Shown here: positions 8,997 to 15,979 of the stretch, piece after piece
Numbering within the stretch: the stretch's first letter is position 1
Layout: each line of letters opens with the position of its first letter
Origin: an uncultured Porphyromonas sp.
GTDB lineage: Bacteria > Bacteroidota > Bacteroidia > Bacteroidales > Porphyromonadaceae
Length of the DNA stretch: 64,000 nucleotides
Direction: 5' to 3'
NCBI RefSeq assembly: GCF_902489635.1
Contig: NZ_CABUAN010000003.1
Location: 36,319-100,318, forward strand
The notes under the pieces: model-generated
What the model was told of the DNA's origin: nothing
Databases searched by the model: none
What the model saw: the letters and a program-made list of their open reading frames with translations, nothing else
Made by a program: the position numbers and the translations under genes

Positions 8997-9350
8997 CTAA
9001 GCCTTTTTCTCCGGTGGCACCTGACGTACATAGTGTGCCATCTCGTGGGGGATGATCATCGACAGCTCCATAAAGCCAGCGTACTCGCCATTTTCGTACC
9101 ACGGGATCTGGTAAATGAGCTTCTTCTTGTCGCCCTTTGTGATGGTGTAGACATGCTTCGTCTGGTGTGCCATCATGTCAGCGAGTAGCGAGCGTGCCGG
9201 CTCTGGGTGGCAGTCGAGGACATTCTTGCCGATCAAGCTTTGCCCTGGCTTAAGATTGACCTGACGCGACTGCTCGTTCATCTCTATAATGCGCCCCTCA
9301 CGGTCACAGATCGTGACCGCGACGTCGGCCTCTTCAAAGAATGGTATCAT
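8997..9350 (-). CDS. Stand-alone PAS-domain protein
   Basis: The 117-residue protein is little more than one PAS domain: FFEEADVAVTICDREGRIIEMN opens it and NGEYAGFMEL lies in the last strands. There is no attached kinase, cyclase or DNA-binding domain, so it would have to sense a ligand or partner and act through another protein. It lies 16 bases after rlmH and 2 bases before the small membrane protein gene. The ligand is unknown. Confidence 0.85.
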   Translation of the reverse strand: MIPFFEEADVAVTICDREGRIIEMNEQSRQVNLKPGQSLIGKNVLDCHPEPARSLLADMMAHQTKHVYTITKGDKKKLIYQIPWYENGEYAGFMELSMIIPHEMAHYVRQVPPEKKA

Positions 9351-9366
9351 GTGATTGGGACTCTAA

Positions 9367-9846
9367 TTAGTCGTGATGGTAAGGCTCTCCCCGCAGTATC
9401 GTGCAGGCACGGTAGATCTGCTCGACGGCAAAGAGACGCACCATCTCATGCGTCAGTGTCAAGCGACTGAGCGACCAAGCCTGCTGCCCGTAGTGCTGTT
9501 TAAACTCAGACGTAAAGCCATAGGGCCCGCCCACCACCAGGAGTAGACGCTTAGCACCGCTATTCATATAGCGTTGCAACTGCTCCGCCCACTGACGGCT
9601 CGTGTACTCCTTGCCACGCTCATCCAGCAGGACCACCAGATCACTCGGTGTGATCACCGAGGCGATAGCCTCGCAGGTCGCCTGTTGCTGATTTGCTATG
9701 GAGGCTTGCTGCTTGCGCCGCTTAGGGTCGGGCAAGACCTCAATGTCGAAGGGTATATACCCACCGATACGCTGCCGATACTCCTCGATGAGACGGTGTA
9801 GCTCTGGCGAAGAGGTCTCACCCACTACGAGGAGTGTCGTGCGCAT
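9367..9846 (-). CDS. rlmH: 23S rRNA (pseudouridine-1915-N3)-methyltransferase RlmH
   Basis: This 159-residue SPOUT methyltransferase modifies the pseudouridine at position 1915 of 23S rRNA in the decoding-centre bridge. The glycine-rich knot loop LLLVVGGPYGF and the C-terminal LSRLTLTHEMVRLFAVEQIY followed by RACTILRGEPYHH are diagnostic. The length matches the family. It sits between the DUF3127 and PAS genes on the minus strand. Confidence 0.97.
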   Translation of the reverse strand: MRTTLLVVGETSSPELHRLIEEYRQRIGGYIPFDIEVLPDPKRRKQQASIANQQQATCEAIASVITPSDLVVLLDERGKEYTSRQWAEQLQRYMNSGAKRLLLVVGGPYGFTSEFKQHYGQQAWSLSRLTLTHEMVRLFAVEQIYRACTILRGEPYHHD

Positions 9847-9864
9847 ACGATGCAGAGATAGCTC

Positions 9865-10347
9865 TTAGAAAGGTAGGTCGTCAGCGTTGTCACCAGCGGC
9901 TGGGTCAAAAGATCCGCCAAACTGGTTTTGTGCCCCAGCCTCAGGAGCTTGCGAAGCGAAGCCCGTGCTAGGAGCTGATGCTGCACCGCCCTCTACGTAG
10001 GGAGCTTTGCCTGCAAAGGGGTCAGCCTCAGGCGCAGCAGCTGCAGTCTTGTCTACCTTGGAGACGCTGTAAGCGGTCACGTCTGTGTACCAGCGCTCCA
10101 TATACTCACGGCTCTCTACGTCAAAGCGCACCTCGACGAAGTCACCCTCAGTGAGTGCATACTCGTCGATACGATTATTCCAAATGTTGAAGCAGATGGT
10201 GCGTGGGTACTGCGACTCAGTCTCAATGACAAAAGCACCCTTGCGCCAATCTTTGCCAGCCTTGCTGACACCCTCCTGTACGGGGAGAACGCGTATGACG
10301 GTGCCTCTTACGATGAGTGGGGTGGGTTGGTTATTGTTGCTGTCCAT
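9865..10347 (-). CDS. DUF3127 family OB-fold-like protein
   Basis: This 160-residue protein has a DUF3127 domain over the first 100 residues, predicted by analogy to be OB-like. A Gly/Ala/Pro-rich linker follows, and the end is ADDLPF. That ending resembles the acidic tip by which single-stranded DNA-binding proteins dock partners, so a nucleic-acid role is plausible but inferred. It lies between trpS and rlmH, with no strong promoter of its own visible in the 49-base gap. Confidence 0.85.
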   Translation of the reverse strand: MDSNNNQPTPLIVRGTVIRVLPVQEGVSKAGKDWRKGAFVIETESQYPRTICFNIWNNRIDEYALTEGDFVEVRFDVESREYMERWYTDVTAYSVSKVDKTAAAAPEADPFAGKAPYVEGGAASAPSTGFASQAPEAGAQNQFGGSFDPAAGDNADDLPF

Positions 10348-10396
10348 ATCTAGTCTATAAGTAGTTATTTATTAGTCGATAGTTGTTCGTAGTTAG

Positions 10397-11392
10397 TTAT
10401 CGGAGTGTCGGAGCAAATCCAATGATCTCTCTGACCTCCTCGATGGTCTTGCGAGCACTCTCACGTGCCTTCATAGCACCTTCGGTAGCTACTCGGTGTA
10501 GCTGCTCCTTGTCGCTAGAGAGCTCTAGGATGCGCTCTCGGATGGGTGCTATCGCAGTAAGCAGGTCAGCTGCTAGCTGCTTCTTCAGATCGCCGTAGCG
10601 TATGGAGCAGTCCGCATAGGCCTGGCGAAAGTGTGCTACCGTCTCAGGCGTGGAGACCAGATCCATAATGGTAAAAAGGTTCTCCACCGGCTCCGAGGGC
10701 TTGCTGTTTGGCTCCGTAGGACCGGCATCTGTGACAGCGCGCATCACCTTCTTCGTGATCGCCTTGTCATCTTCGTAGAGATAGATCGCATTGCCCTCAC
10801 TCTTGCCCATCTTGCCGGAGCCGTCGAGTCCCGGCACCTTGATCGGCTTAGACATAGCGGTCCACGAGGCAGGCTCTGTGAAGTACTCCACGCCGTAGAT
10901 CGTATTAAAGCGGCGGGCGAAGCGACGCGCCATCTCCATGTTTTGCTCTTGATCCTTGCCCACAGGCACCTTGACGGCACGCTGCAGTAAGATGTCAGCC
11001 GCCATGAGCGTCGGGTAGGTGAGCAGACCGGCATTGACATTGTCCGGTTGCTTACGCGCTTTCTCCTTAAAGGTGGTGGTGCGCTGTAGCTCACCCAGGT
11101 AGGCATTCATGTTCAAGTAAAGGTATAGCTCCAGCACCTCAGGCACATCGCTCTGACGGTAGAGAACCACCTTGCTGGGATCAAGCCCACAAGCTAGGTA
11201 CTCCGCGAGGATTGTGTCTGTATCCTGCACGATGTCCCCCGGGTGTGGATGCGTGGTCAGCGAGTGCCAGTCAGCGATAAAGAAGTAGCAATCATACTGC
11301 TCCTGCATCTCTAAGAAGCTACGCATAGCTCCGTAGTAGTTGCCTATATGTAGATGACCGGTAGGTCGTATACCGCTGACGACTCGTTCCAT
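10397..11392 (-). CDS. trpS: Tryptophanyl-tRNA synthetase
   Basis: This 331-residue class I synthetase charges tRNA-Trp. The HIGH-type motif is GHLHIGNY near residues 12-19 and the KMSKS-type motif is GKMGKS near 193-198. Length and architecture are normal for the bacterial enzyme. A TACCTTTG promoter lies 38 bases upstream (11430-11437). The gene heads the minus-strand series that continues with the DUF3127 and rlmH genes. Confidence 0.97.
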   Translation of the reverse strand: MERVVSGIRPTGHLHIGNYYGAMRSFLEMQEQYDCYFFIADWHSLTTHPHPGDIVQDTDTILAEYLACGLDPSKVVLYRQSDVPEVLELYLYLNMNAYLGELQRTTTFKEKARKQPDNVNAGLLTYPTLMAADILLQRAVKVPVGKDQEQNMEMARRFARRFNTIYGVEYFTEPASWTAMSKPIKVPGLDGSGKMGKSEGNAIYLYEDDKAITKKVMRAVTDAGPTEPNSKPSEPVENLFTIMDLVSTPETVAHFRQAYADCSIRYGDLKKQLAADLLTAIAPIRERILELSSDKEQLHRVATEGAMKARESARKTIEEVREIIGFAPTLR

Positions 11393-11429
11393 ACTGATTC
11401 TGTTCTCTCTTTATTATATAGCTATAGCA

Positions 11430-11437
11430 CAAAGGTA
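11430..11437 (-). promoter_or_regulatory. -7 promoter box of trpS
   Basis: TACCTTTG on the minus strand, ending 38 bases before the trpS ATG, gives a leader of roughly 30 bases. It is an exact consensus match. The remainder of 11438-11615 shows no gene. Confidence 0.8.
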
Positions 11438-11615
11438 GTACTTTTTGCGCTCTTGGAGCAACTGTGTAGGATCGCAATGATAAATGCCTTCGCGTCACAC
11501 CTTGCAGTGAGTGTGGGTGTTCAAGTCTTTGGCGGCTACCTAAATTGCTAAATCGAGATGTCAGAATACTAATAACTGGGTATAAAAAAGCTAGTCGTGC
11601 CTAGCATCTTTGAGA

Positions 11616-11690
11616 TACCTTTGGATGTTAAAATGAGGAGAGGACAACGATGATGGCTTTACCATCAGTAGCTAGCTCCTCTCCCGCTAG
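11616..11690 (+). promoter_or_regulatory. Promoter and structured leader of the leucine-rich-repeat gene
   Basis: TACCTTTG at 11616-11623 is a consensus -7 box. The leader of about 95 bases contains an outer inverted repeat, GAGGAGAGGA near 11635 against TCCTCTCC near 11677. Enclosed in it is a short GATGG-CTTTA-CCATC hairpin. The structure could protect the mRNA or modulate translation of the ATG at 11722. Confidence 0.65.
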
Positions 11691-11721
11691 ATTCGTCTAC
11701 ATACAGTAAAAACAAGTTGAT

Positions 11722-14700
11722 ATGAAACGTACTCTTATCGCCCCGCTACTCATGCTCGGGCTACTGCTCTGGGGACTGCTGGCTCTTCCCGCCAAGGGGA
11801 TTGCACAGGCTCCAGCAGATGCTGCTACCACAGCACTCAGACAGTCTCAGGGCTGTCTCATCAAGCTCACCACGGCACGCGCTGTCGGTGAAACCATTGA
11901 CATGAAGCTCATAGCTGAAAATCCTAAGCTCAAAGACATAACCATCGAGGGTGTCAAGGAGACCCCCCAGATCGGTAATAAGAAAGTGAAGTACACACTC
12001 ACTAGTCAGACTATCGTACTGAGAGGATCTATCAAGAGTTTTGACTGTGGCAAGAGTCAGATCACTAAGGTCGAGTTAATCCAGTGTCCTACGCTCGAGA
12101 GCTTCTTCCTCGGAGATAACCAAATTCCCGAGCTGGACTTCACCGCCTGTGTCAAGCTGACGAACTTCAATTGCTACAACAATCAGCTTACCGAGCTGGA
12201 TCTCACTCCCCTCAAGAAGCTCAAATGGTTCAACTGCTACGGCAATAAGCTCACCAAGCTAGACTTAACCTCCTGTCCTGGAGTCTCAGCCATCCGCTGC
12301 CAAGACAACCAGCTCTCCGAGATAGTTATTCCTCAGGGCTCTCTCCTCTCTGCTATCGATTGCTCTAAAAATCAGCTCGCCAAGCTAGACATGTCTCACT
12401 GCACCAAGCTCAGAAGTCTCAATTGCAGTGACAACCTACTCACTGAGCTAGACCTCTCACAGAGTCCTGCACTGGACAATCTCGTCTGCTACAATAATAA
12501 GATACGAGGCAAAGCGATGACCCAGCTTATCAAGAGTCTCGCTGACCGCTCGCAGAAAAGTACCAAGGGCAAGTTTAAGGTACACTTTAACCCTACCCAG
12601 CGACCTCAAGATGGCAATGTATGCCTTAAGAGTGACGTAGCTCTTGCGACCAGCAAGAACTGGGCCGTATCCTATGCTGATCAAGACTTAAACGATCCGG
12701 CTTACGAAGGCGAAGAAGCCCCGCTCAATGGATCCATCACGCTCACCACGAGTCGCCAGATCGGGAGCAAGATAGGACTAATCATCGAGGCGCCTGGTGC
12801 CGTCCAGATAGCGGGAGTCAAAGAGACACCTGTGCTAGGTAAGTATCAGAACTACACCCTCACTAGCCAGCAGGTCACTATACAAGGAGAGATCACCAAG
12901 CTACAGTGTAGTAGTAACAACCTCTCAGCTCTCCAGCTGGCAGACTGCCCTACGCTACGGACGCTTGTCTGTTTCAATAATGAAGTCACAGCTCTAGACC
13001 TCTCGCATGCTCCTAGCCTTGACTCTTTGATCTGCTACATCAATAAGATTGAGTCGCTAGACTTCTCTCAGACTCCACAACTGCAACTCATAGATATAGA
13101 GCAAAATCAACTTGCCTCTATAGACTTAGCACCGCTCCAAAAGCTCAAGAAGATCAACTGCGCTAAGAACAAACTCAAGGCTCTCAACCTTACCACCGCC
13201 AAGGCTCTAGAGCGTCTAGACTGCTTTGACAATCAGCTCACGCAGCTCGAGCTGCCACAGACGGCCACCCTTACCTGGATCAACTGTGGAGGCAACCAGC
13301 TATCCTCACTAGACGTCTCTGCATGTACGGGACTGCAGACACTCTCTTGCTACAAGAATCAGATACGCAAGCAGGCCATGACTCAGCTCGTGCAGGCTCT
13401 CCCAGATCGTACAGGTATGGAGCCTGCAGGGATGTTTGGAGTGCACTTTGATGAGACCAAGATGGACGAAGATGGCAATATATGCCTCCCCAGCGATGTA
13501 GCCATAGCTCGGGGCAAGAACTGGCTCGTGCGTGCTGTATCCTCTCAGACAGACTACTCTGGACTAGCTACGGGTGTCATCATGATTACCCCCAGTGAGG
13601 GCGTTGAGGAGATATCGCTGACCATCCGGGCTGTCGGCGATGTCACCATAGAAGGTGTCATAGAGGAGCCCACTATCGGGGAGAAAGCGACCTACACGCT
13701 CCTAGACAAAGTTGTCACCATACGAGGTGACATCACCTCTCTCGGATGTAGTAGCTCCAAGCTACAAGAGCTGGACCTCATCAGCTGCCCTAATCTGACG
13801 CAGCTCTCCTGCTATAGCAACAACCTCGTATACCTCTCCCTCTACAAGTGCCCTAAACTCACCTCACTGAGCTGTCACACCAACAAGATAGAGAGACTAG
13901 AGCTCGTAGAGTGTTCCAGCCTCAGCACACTCGACTGCTCTAGCAATCAAATCAAAGGCGAGGCTATGACTCAGCTCATGAAGAGCCTACCCGATCGCAC
14001 GGGACTCAAGCAGGGTGAGATGACCCTCTACTTCTCTAGAGACGAGATAGACTTTGATGGCAATGTGTGCTACGATACAGACGTAGCTATTGCTAAGGCT
14101 AAGAACTGGAAGGTGGGCTTCGCTATGTCGAAAGATGAGTACGAAGGCAAGGAGTCGCCCCAAGCTAAGCAAGCCACCATCACCCTTACCACCAGTCGCC
14201 CCATAGGTCAGAAGATCTCTCTAATGATCAAGGCTGAGGACGACTTCACCGTCGAGGGGGTCGATGGAGTACCTTTTGATGGATCCTATATCAAGTACAC
14301 CCTCACTAGCCAGACTATTACCATACGTGGGCGCATCACGCAGCTCGCTTGCTGGGGTAATGATCTCACAGCTATCTCACTAGAGAACTGCCAGGACCTC
14401 ACGATACTAACCTGCTCATCCAATAAATTGACCACCCTAGACCTCTCGCACTGCCCCAAGCTCTCACTCCTAGCCTGTGCTAGTAATCAAATCAAAGGCG
14501 ATGCCATGAAAGCTCTCGCTGAGAGTCTCCCTGATAGGAGCAACACACAGCCTGGCATCTGGCAGGTGCATAAGTCTCTAGACAAGATAGCCGAAGATGG
14601 CAACATCTGTCTCAAGAGCGACGTAGCCATTGCGACGCAACGGGGGTGGCGAGTCGTCCTCTCAGAGACCAACGAGGACTACCCTGGAGCTGATCCCAGC

Positions 14701-15174
14701 CCATCAACCTATATGGTAGACCTCAAGATCGGCACTGGCGGTACAGCCTCTATCACAGGCTACTCAGACCTAAAGGCAGTCCCCGTGGGGACCACGCTTA
14801 CAGTCGTTGCATCCCCAGATGAGGGATACAAGCTCGCGCAGATACTTGTCAATGAGGTAGACTGCACCGAAAGCAAGAGCTTTGTCGTCAAGCAAGCAAC
14901 GATAGTCCAGGTGACCTTCCAGAAGGCAGATCGCATCGAGCACGTCACAACGCCAGCTCTAGAGATTTACCCCAACCCTGTCACAGACTATCTACTCGTG
15001 CGAGGTGGAGCTGGCGAAGCTACAATACTCCTATACGATACTACGGGAGTGCTCGTCCTGACGGATCAGACCGACTGCCAAGGCTCCGCCACGCTAGCAC
15101 TCGGCTCCATCCCTAGCGGGCTGTACATCCTAGTCGTAGGCGACCAGCCTATGTCCGTCCTAGTTGCCAGGTAG
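11722..15174 (+). CDS. Large leucine-rich-repeat surface protein with T9SS sorting domain
   Basis: This 1150-residue exported protein has a signal peptide ending near KGIAQA. Four homologous modules begin near residues 50, 338, 619 and 818. Each has a beta domain (ITLTTSR..IG through TLTSQTITIRG), a run of roughly 21-residue leucine-rich repeats of the form L..LDLS.CP.L..L.C..N, and a closing AMTQL..SLPDR plus GN(V/I)CL.SDVAIA..KNW block. A beta domain like the InlB B-repeat follows near 997-1070 (SPDEGYK). The C-terminus from about 1080 (EIYPNPVTD, YDTTGVL, LPSGLY-like IPSGLYILVV) is a type A T9SS signal. Secretion to the surface and adhesion are likely; P. gingivalis InlJ is the nearest analogue I recall. 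A terminator follows. Confidence 0.92.
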   Translation: MKRTLIAPLLMLGLLLWGLLALPAKGIAQAPADAATTALRQSQGCLIKLTTARAVGETIDMKLIAENPKLKDITIEGVKETPQIGNKKVKYTLTSQTIVLRGSIKSFDCGKSQITKVELIQCPTLESFFLGDNQIPELDFTACVKLTNFNCYNNQLTELDLTPLKKLKWFNCYGNKLTKLDLTSCPGVSAIRCQDNQLSEIVIPQGSLLSAIDCSKNQLAKLDMSHCTKLRSLNCSDNLLTELDLSQSPALDNLVCYNNKIRGKAMTQLIKSLADRSQKSTKGKFKVHFNPTQRPQDGNVCLKSDVALATSKNWAVSYADQDLNDPAYEGEEAPLNGSITLTTSRQIGSKIGLIIEAPGAVQIAGVKETPVLGKYQNYTLTSQQVTIQGEITKLQCSSNNLSALQLADCPTLRTLVCFNNEVTALDLSHAPSLDSLICYINKIESLDFSQTPQLQLIDIEQNQLASIDLAPLQKLKKINCAKNKLKALNLTTAKALERLDCFDNQLTQLELPQTATLTWINCGGNQLSSLDVSACTGLQTLSCYKNQIRKQAMTQLVQALPDRTGMEPAGMFGVHFDETKMDEDGNICLPSDVAIARGKNWLVRAVSSQTDYSGLATGVIMITPSEGVEEISLTIRAVGDVTIEGVIEEPTIGEKATYTLLDKVVTIRGDITSLGCSSSKLQELDLISCPNLTQLSCYSNNLVYLSLYKCPKLTSLSCHTNKIERLELVECSSLSTLDCSSNQIKGEAMTQLMKSLPDRTGLKQGEMTLYFSRDEIDFDGNVCYDTDVAIAKAKNWKVGFAMSKDEYEGKESPQAKQATITLTTSRPIGQKISLMIKAEDDFTVEGVDGVPFDGSYIKYTLTSQTITIRGRITQLACWGNDLTAISLENCQDLTILTCSSNKLTTLDLSHCPKLSLLACASNQIKGDAMKALAESLPDRSNTQPGIWQVHKSLDKIAEDGNICLKSDVAIATQRGWRVVLSETNEDYPGADPSPSTYMVDLKIGTGGTASITGYSDLKAVPVGTTLTVVASPDEGYKLAQILVNEVDCTESKSFVVKQATIVQVTFQKADRIEHVTTPALEIYPNPVTDYLLVRGGAGEATILLYDTTGVLVLTDQTDCQGSATLALGSIPSGLYILVVGDQPMSVLVAR

Positions 15175-15205
15175 AGCAAGGCCAGACCTACGGTCTATCT
15201 ATAAA

Positions 15206-15250
15206 GAAGGGAGACGCTCCAATGGTGAGTGTCTCCCTTCTCATTTGTAT
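15206..15250 (+). terminator. Terminator shared by the leucine-rich-repeat gene and tRNA-Arg
   Basis: GAAGGGAGACGCTC pairs with GAGTGTCTCCCTTC around a seven-base loop and is followed by TCATTTGT. On the minus strand the hairpin is followed by TTTATAG, so it can also end the convergent tRNA transcript. Confidence 0.85.
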
Positions 15251-15265
15251 AGCTGTTGTGTTAAG

Positions 15266-15339
15266 TGACTCGGGTGGGATTCAAACCCACGACCTTCAGA
15301 ACCGGAATCTGACGCTCTATTCAGCTAAGCTACCGAGCC
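15266..15339 (-). tRNA. tRNA-Arg (anticodon CCG)
   Basis: The minus strand folds into a cloverleaf of 74 bases. The acceptor GGCTCGG pairs with CCGAGTC (one G-U), the anticodon stem TCAGA/TCTGA encloses TTCCGGT with anticodon CCG, and the T arm is GTGGG-TTTGAAT-CCCAC. The discriminator is A, and CCA is not encoded. It reads CGG arginine codons. Confidence 0.95.
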
Positions 15340-15353
15340 TCGTCTTATCGCCA

Positions 15354-15361
15354 CAAAGGTA
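15354..15361 (-). promoter_or_regulatory. -7 promoter box of tRNA-Arg
   Basis: TACCTTTG on the minus strand lies 14 bases from the mature tRNA 5' end. Directly upstream come an A-tract and TTAG/GATCGCTC-type repeats, as at the promoters at 2822 and 62113. Confidence 0.85.
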
Positions 15362-15474
15362 CGGAAAAAAGAGATTAGACATTAGCTGTTGGCTAGAGGC
15401 ACGAGTGGCACTAGCACTCCGATCGCTCTGATGGCTCCGATCGCTCCGACAGCTCCTATCAGGACTGGCTCATT
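15362..15474. repeat. TTAGACATTAG and GATCGCTCCGAC-type low-complexity repeat
   Basis: This stretch directly upstream of the tRNA-Arg promoter has degenerate short repeats (ATTAGACATTAG, GATCGCTCTGATGGCTCC, GATCGCTCCGACAGCTCC). It closely resembles the stretches at 2846-2978, 15744-15917 and 62121-62200. No coding potential is seen. Confidence 0.7.
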
Positions 15475-15743
15475 ACAATAATTTAGAACTGACTACATAT
15501 CAAAATGACGCCGCGTCGGGGAAAAGTGATTTCCACGTGGATATTTCGAAATCCCCACGTGGAGAATAAAAAATTCCTCCGAGGAATGAAATGAAACTTC
15601 GGAGGAATGAAATGAAACTTCGGAGGAAATGAATGACGCCCACGTGGAAAATAAAAAATATCCACGTGGAGATTTGAGATTTTCCACGTGGATATTCGAG
15701 AAAGGAGGAAATCGGACGAATTTCCCCGTAAAGATATGTAAAT
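15475..15743. repeat. CCACGTGG palindrome array, copy 1
   Basis: The element opens ACAATAATTTAGA and closes GATATGTAAAT. Between them are five CCACGTGG palindromes, one TTCCTCCGAGGAA palindrome and tandem ATGAAACTTCGGAGGA units, separated by A/T tracts. Copy 2 (43255-43524) and copy 3 (63726-63950) are collinear, and copy 4 (43857-44070) is inverted and diverged. Copy 1 has one extra AAACTTCGGAGG unit. The minus strand can be read as a short peptide starting at a GTG inside CCACGTGG, but a structured non-coding element is more likely. Confidence 0.85.
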
Positions 15744-15917
15744 GGGGATTAGAGGTTAGAAGTTAGAGATTAGAGATCGGAGAGTATCGGAGCCATCGGA
15801 GCCATCAGAGTGGATCGGGGGGTATCGGAGTGGGTCGGAGCCATCAGAGTGATCGGAGTGGATCGGAGAGTGGCGGATCTCTAGCCTCTAGTCTCTAACC
15901 TCTAATCTCTAATTTAG
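15744..15917. repeat. TTAGAGG heptads flanking GATCGGAG repeats, upstream of the HD phosphodiesterase gene
   Basis: GATTAGAGGTTAGAAGTTAG-type heptads lead into about a dozen degenerate GATCGGAG / CATCAGAGT units. The inverted heptads CTCTAACCTCTAATCTCTAA follow and end at the TACCTTTG box at 15918. The two heptad arms could pair. The position directly upstream of a promoter is repeated at three other loci in the window. Confidence 0.8.
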
Positions 15918-15925
15918 TACCTTTG
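15918..15925 (+). promoter_or_regulatory. -7 promoter box of the HD phosphodiesterase gene
   Basis: TACCTTTG on the plus strand gives a leader of about 48 bases to the ATG at 15980. It makes the in-frame TTG at 15935 unlikely as a start. Confidence 0.8.
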
Positions 15926-15979
15926 CGGTAGAGATTGTCGCGAGGGGTAGTAGCTTCCTCCACATTAGCACACAAGACT

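Noticed and set aside
15483..15687. Overlapping small frames in the CCACGTGG arrays
   Set aside because: They consist of translated palindromes, start at GTG inside the repeat and have different ends in each copy. Annotated as a repeat, with the frame conservation noted as a finding.
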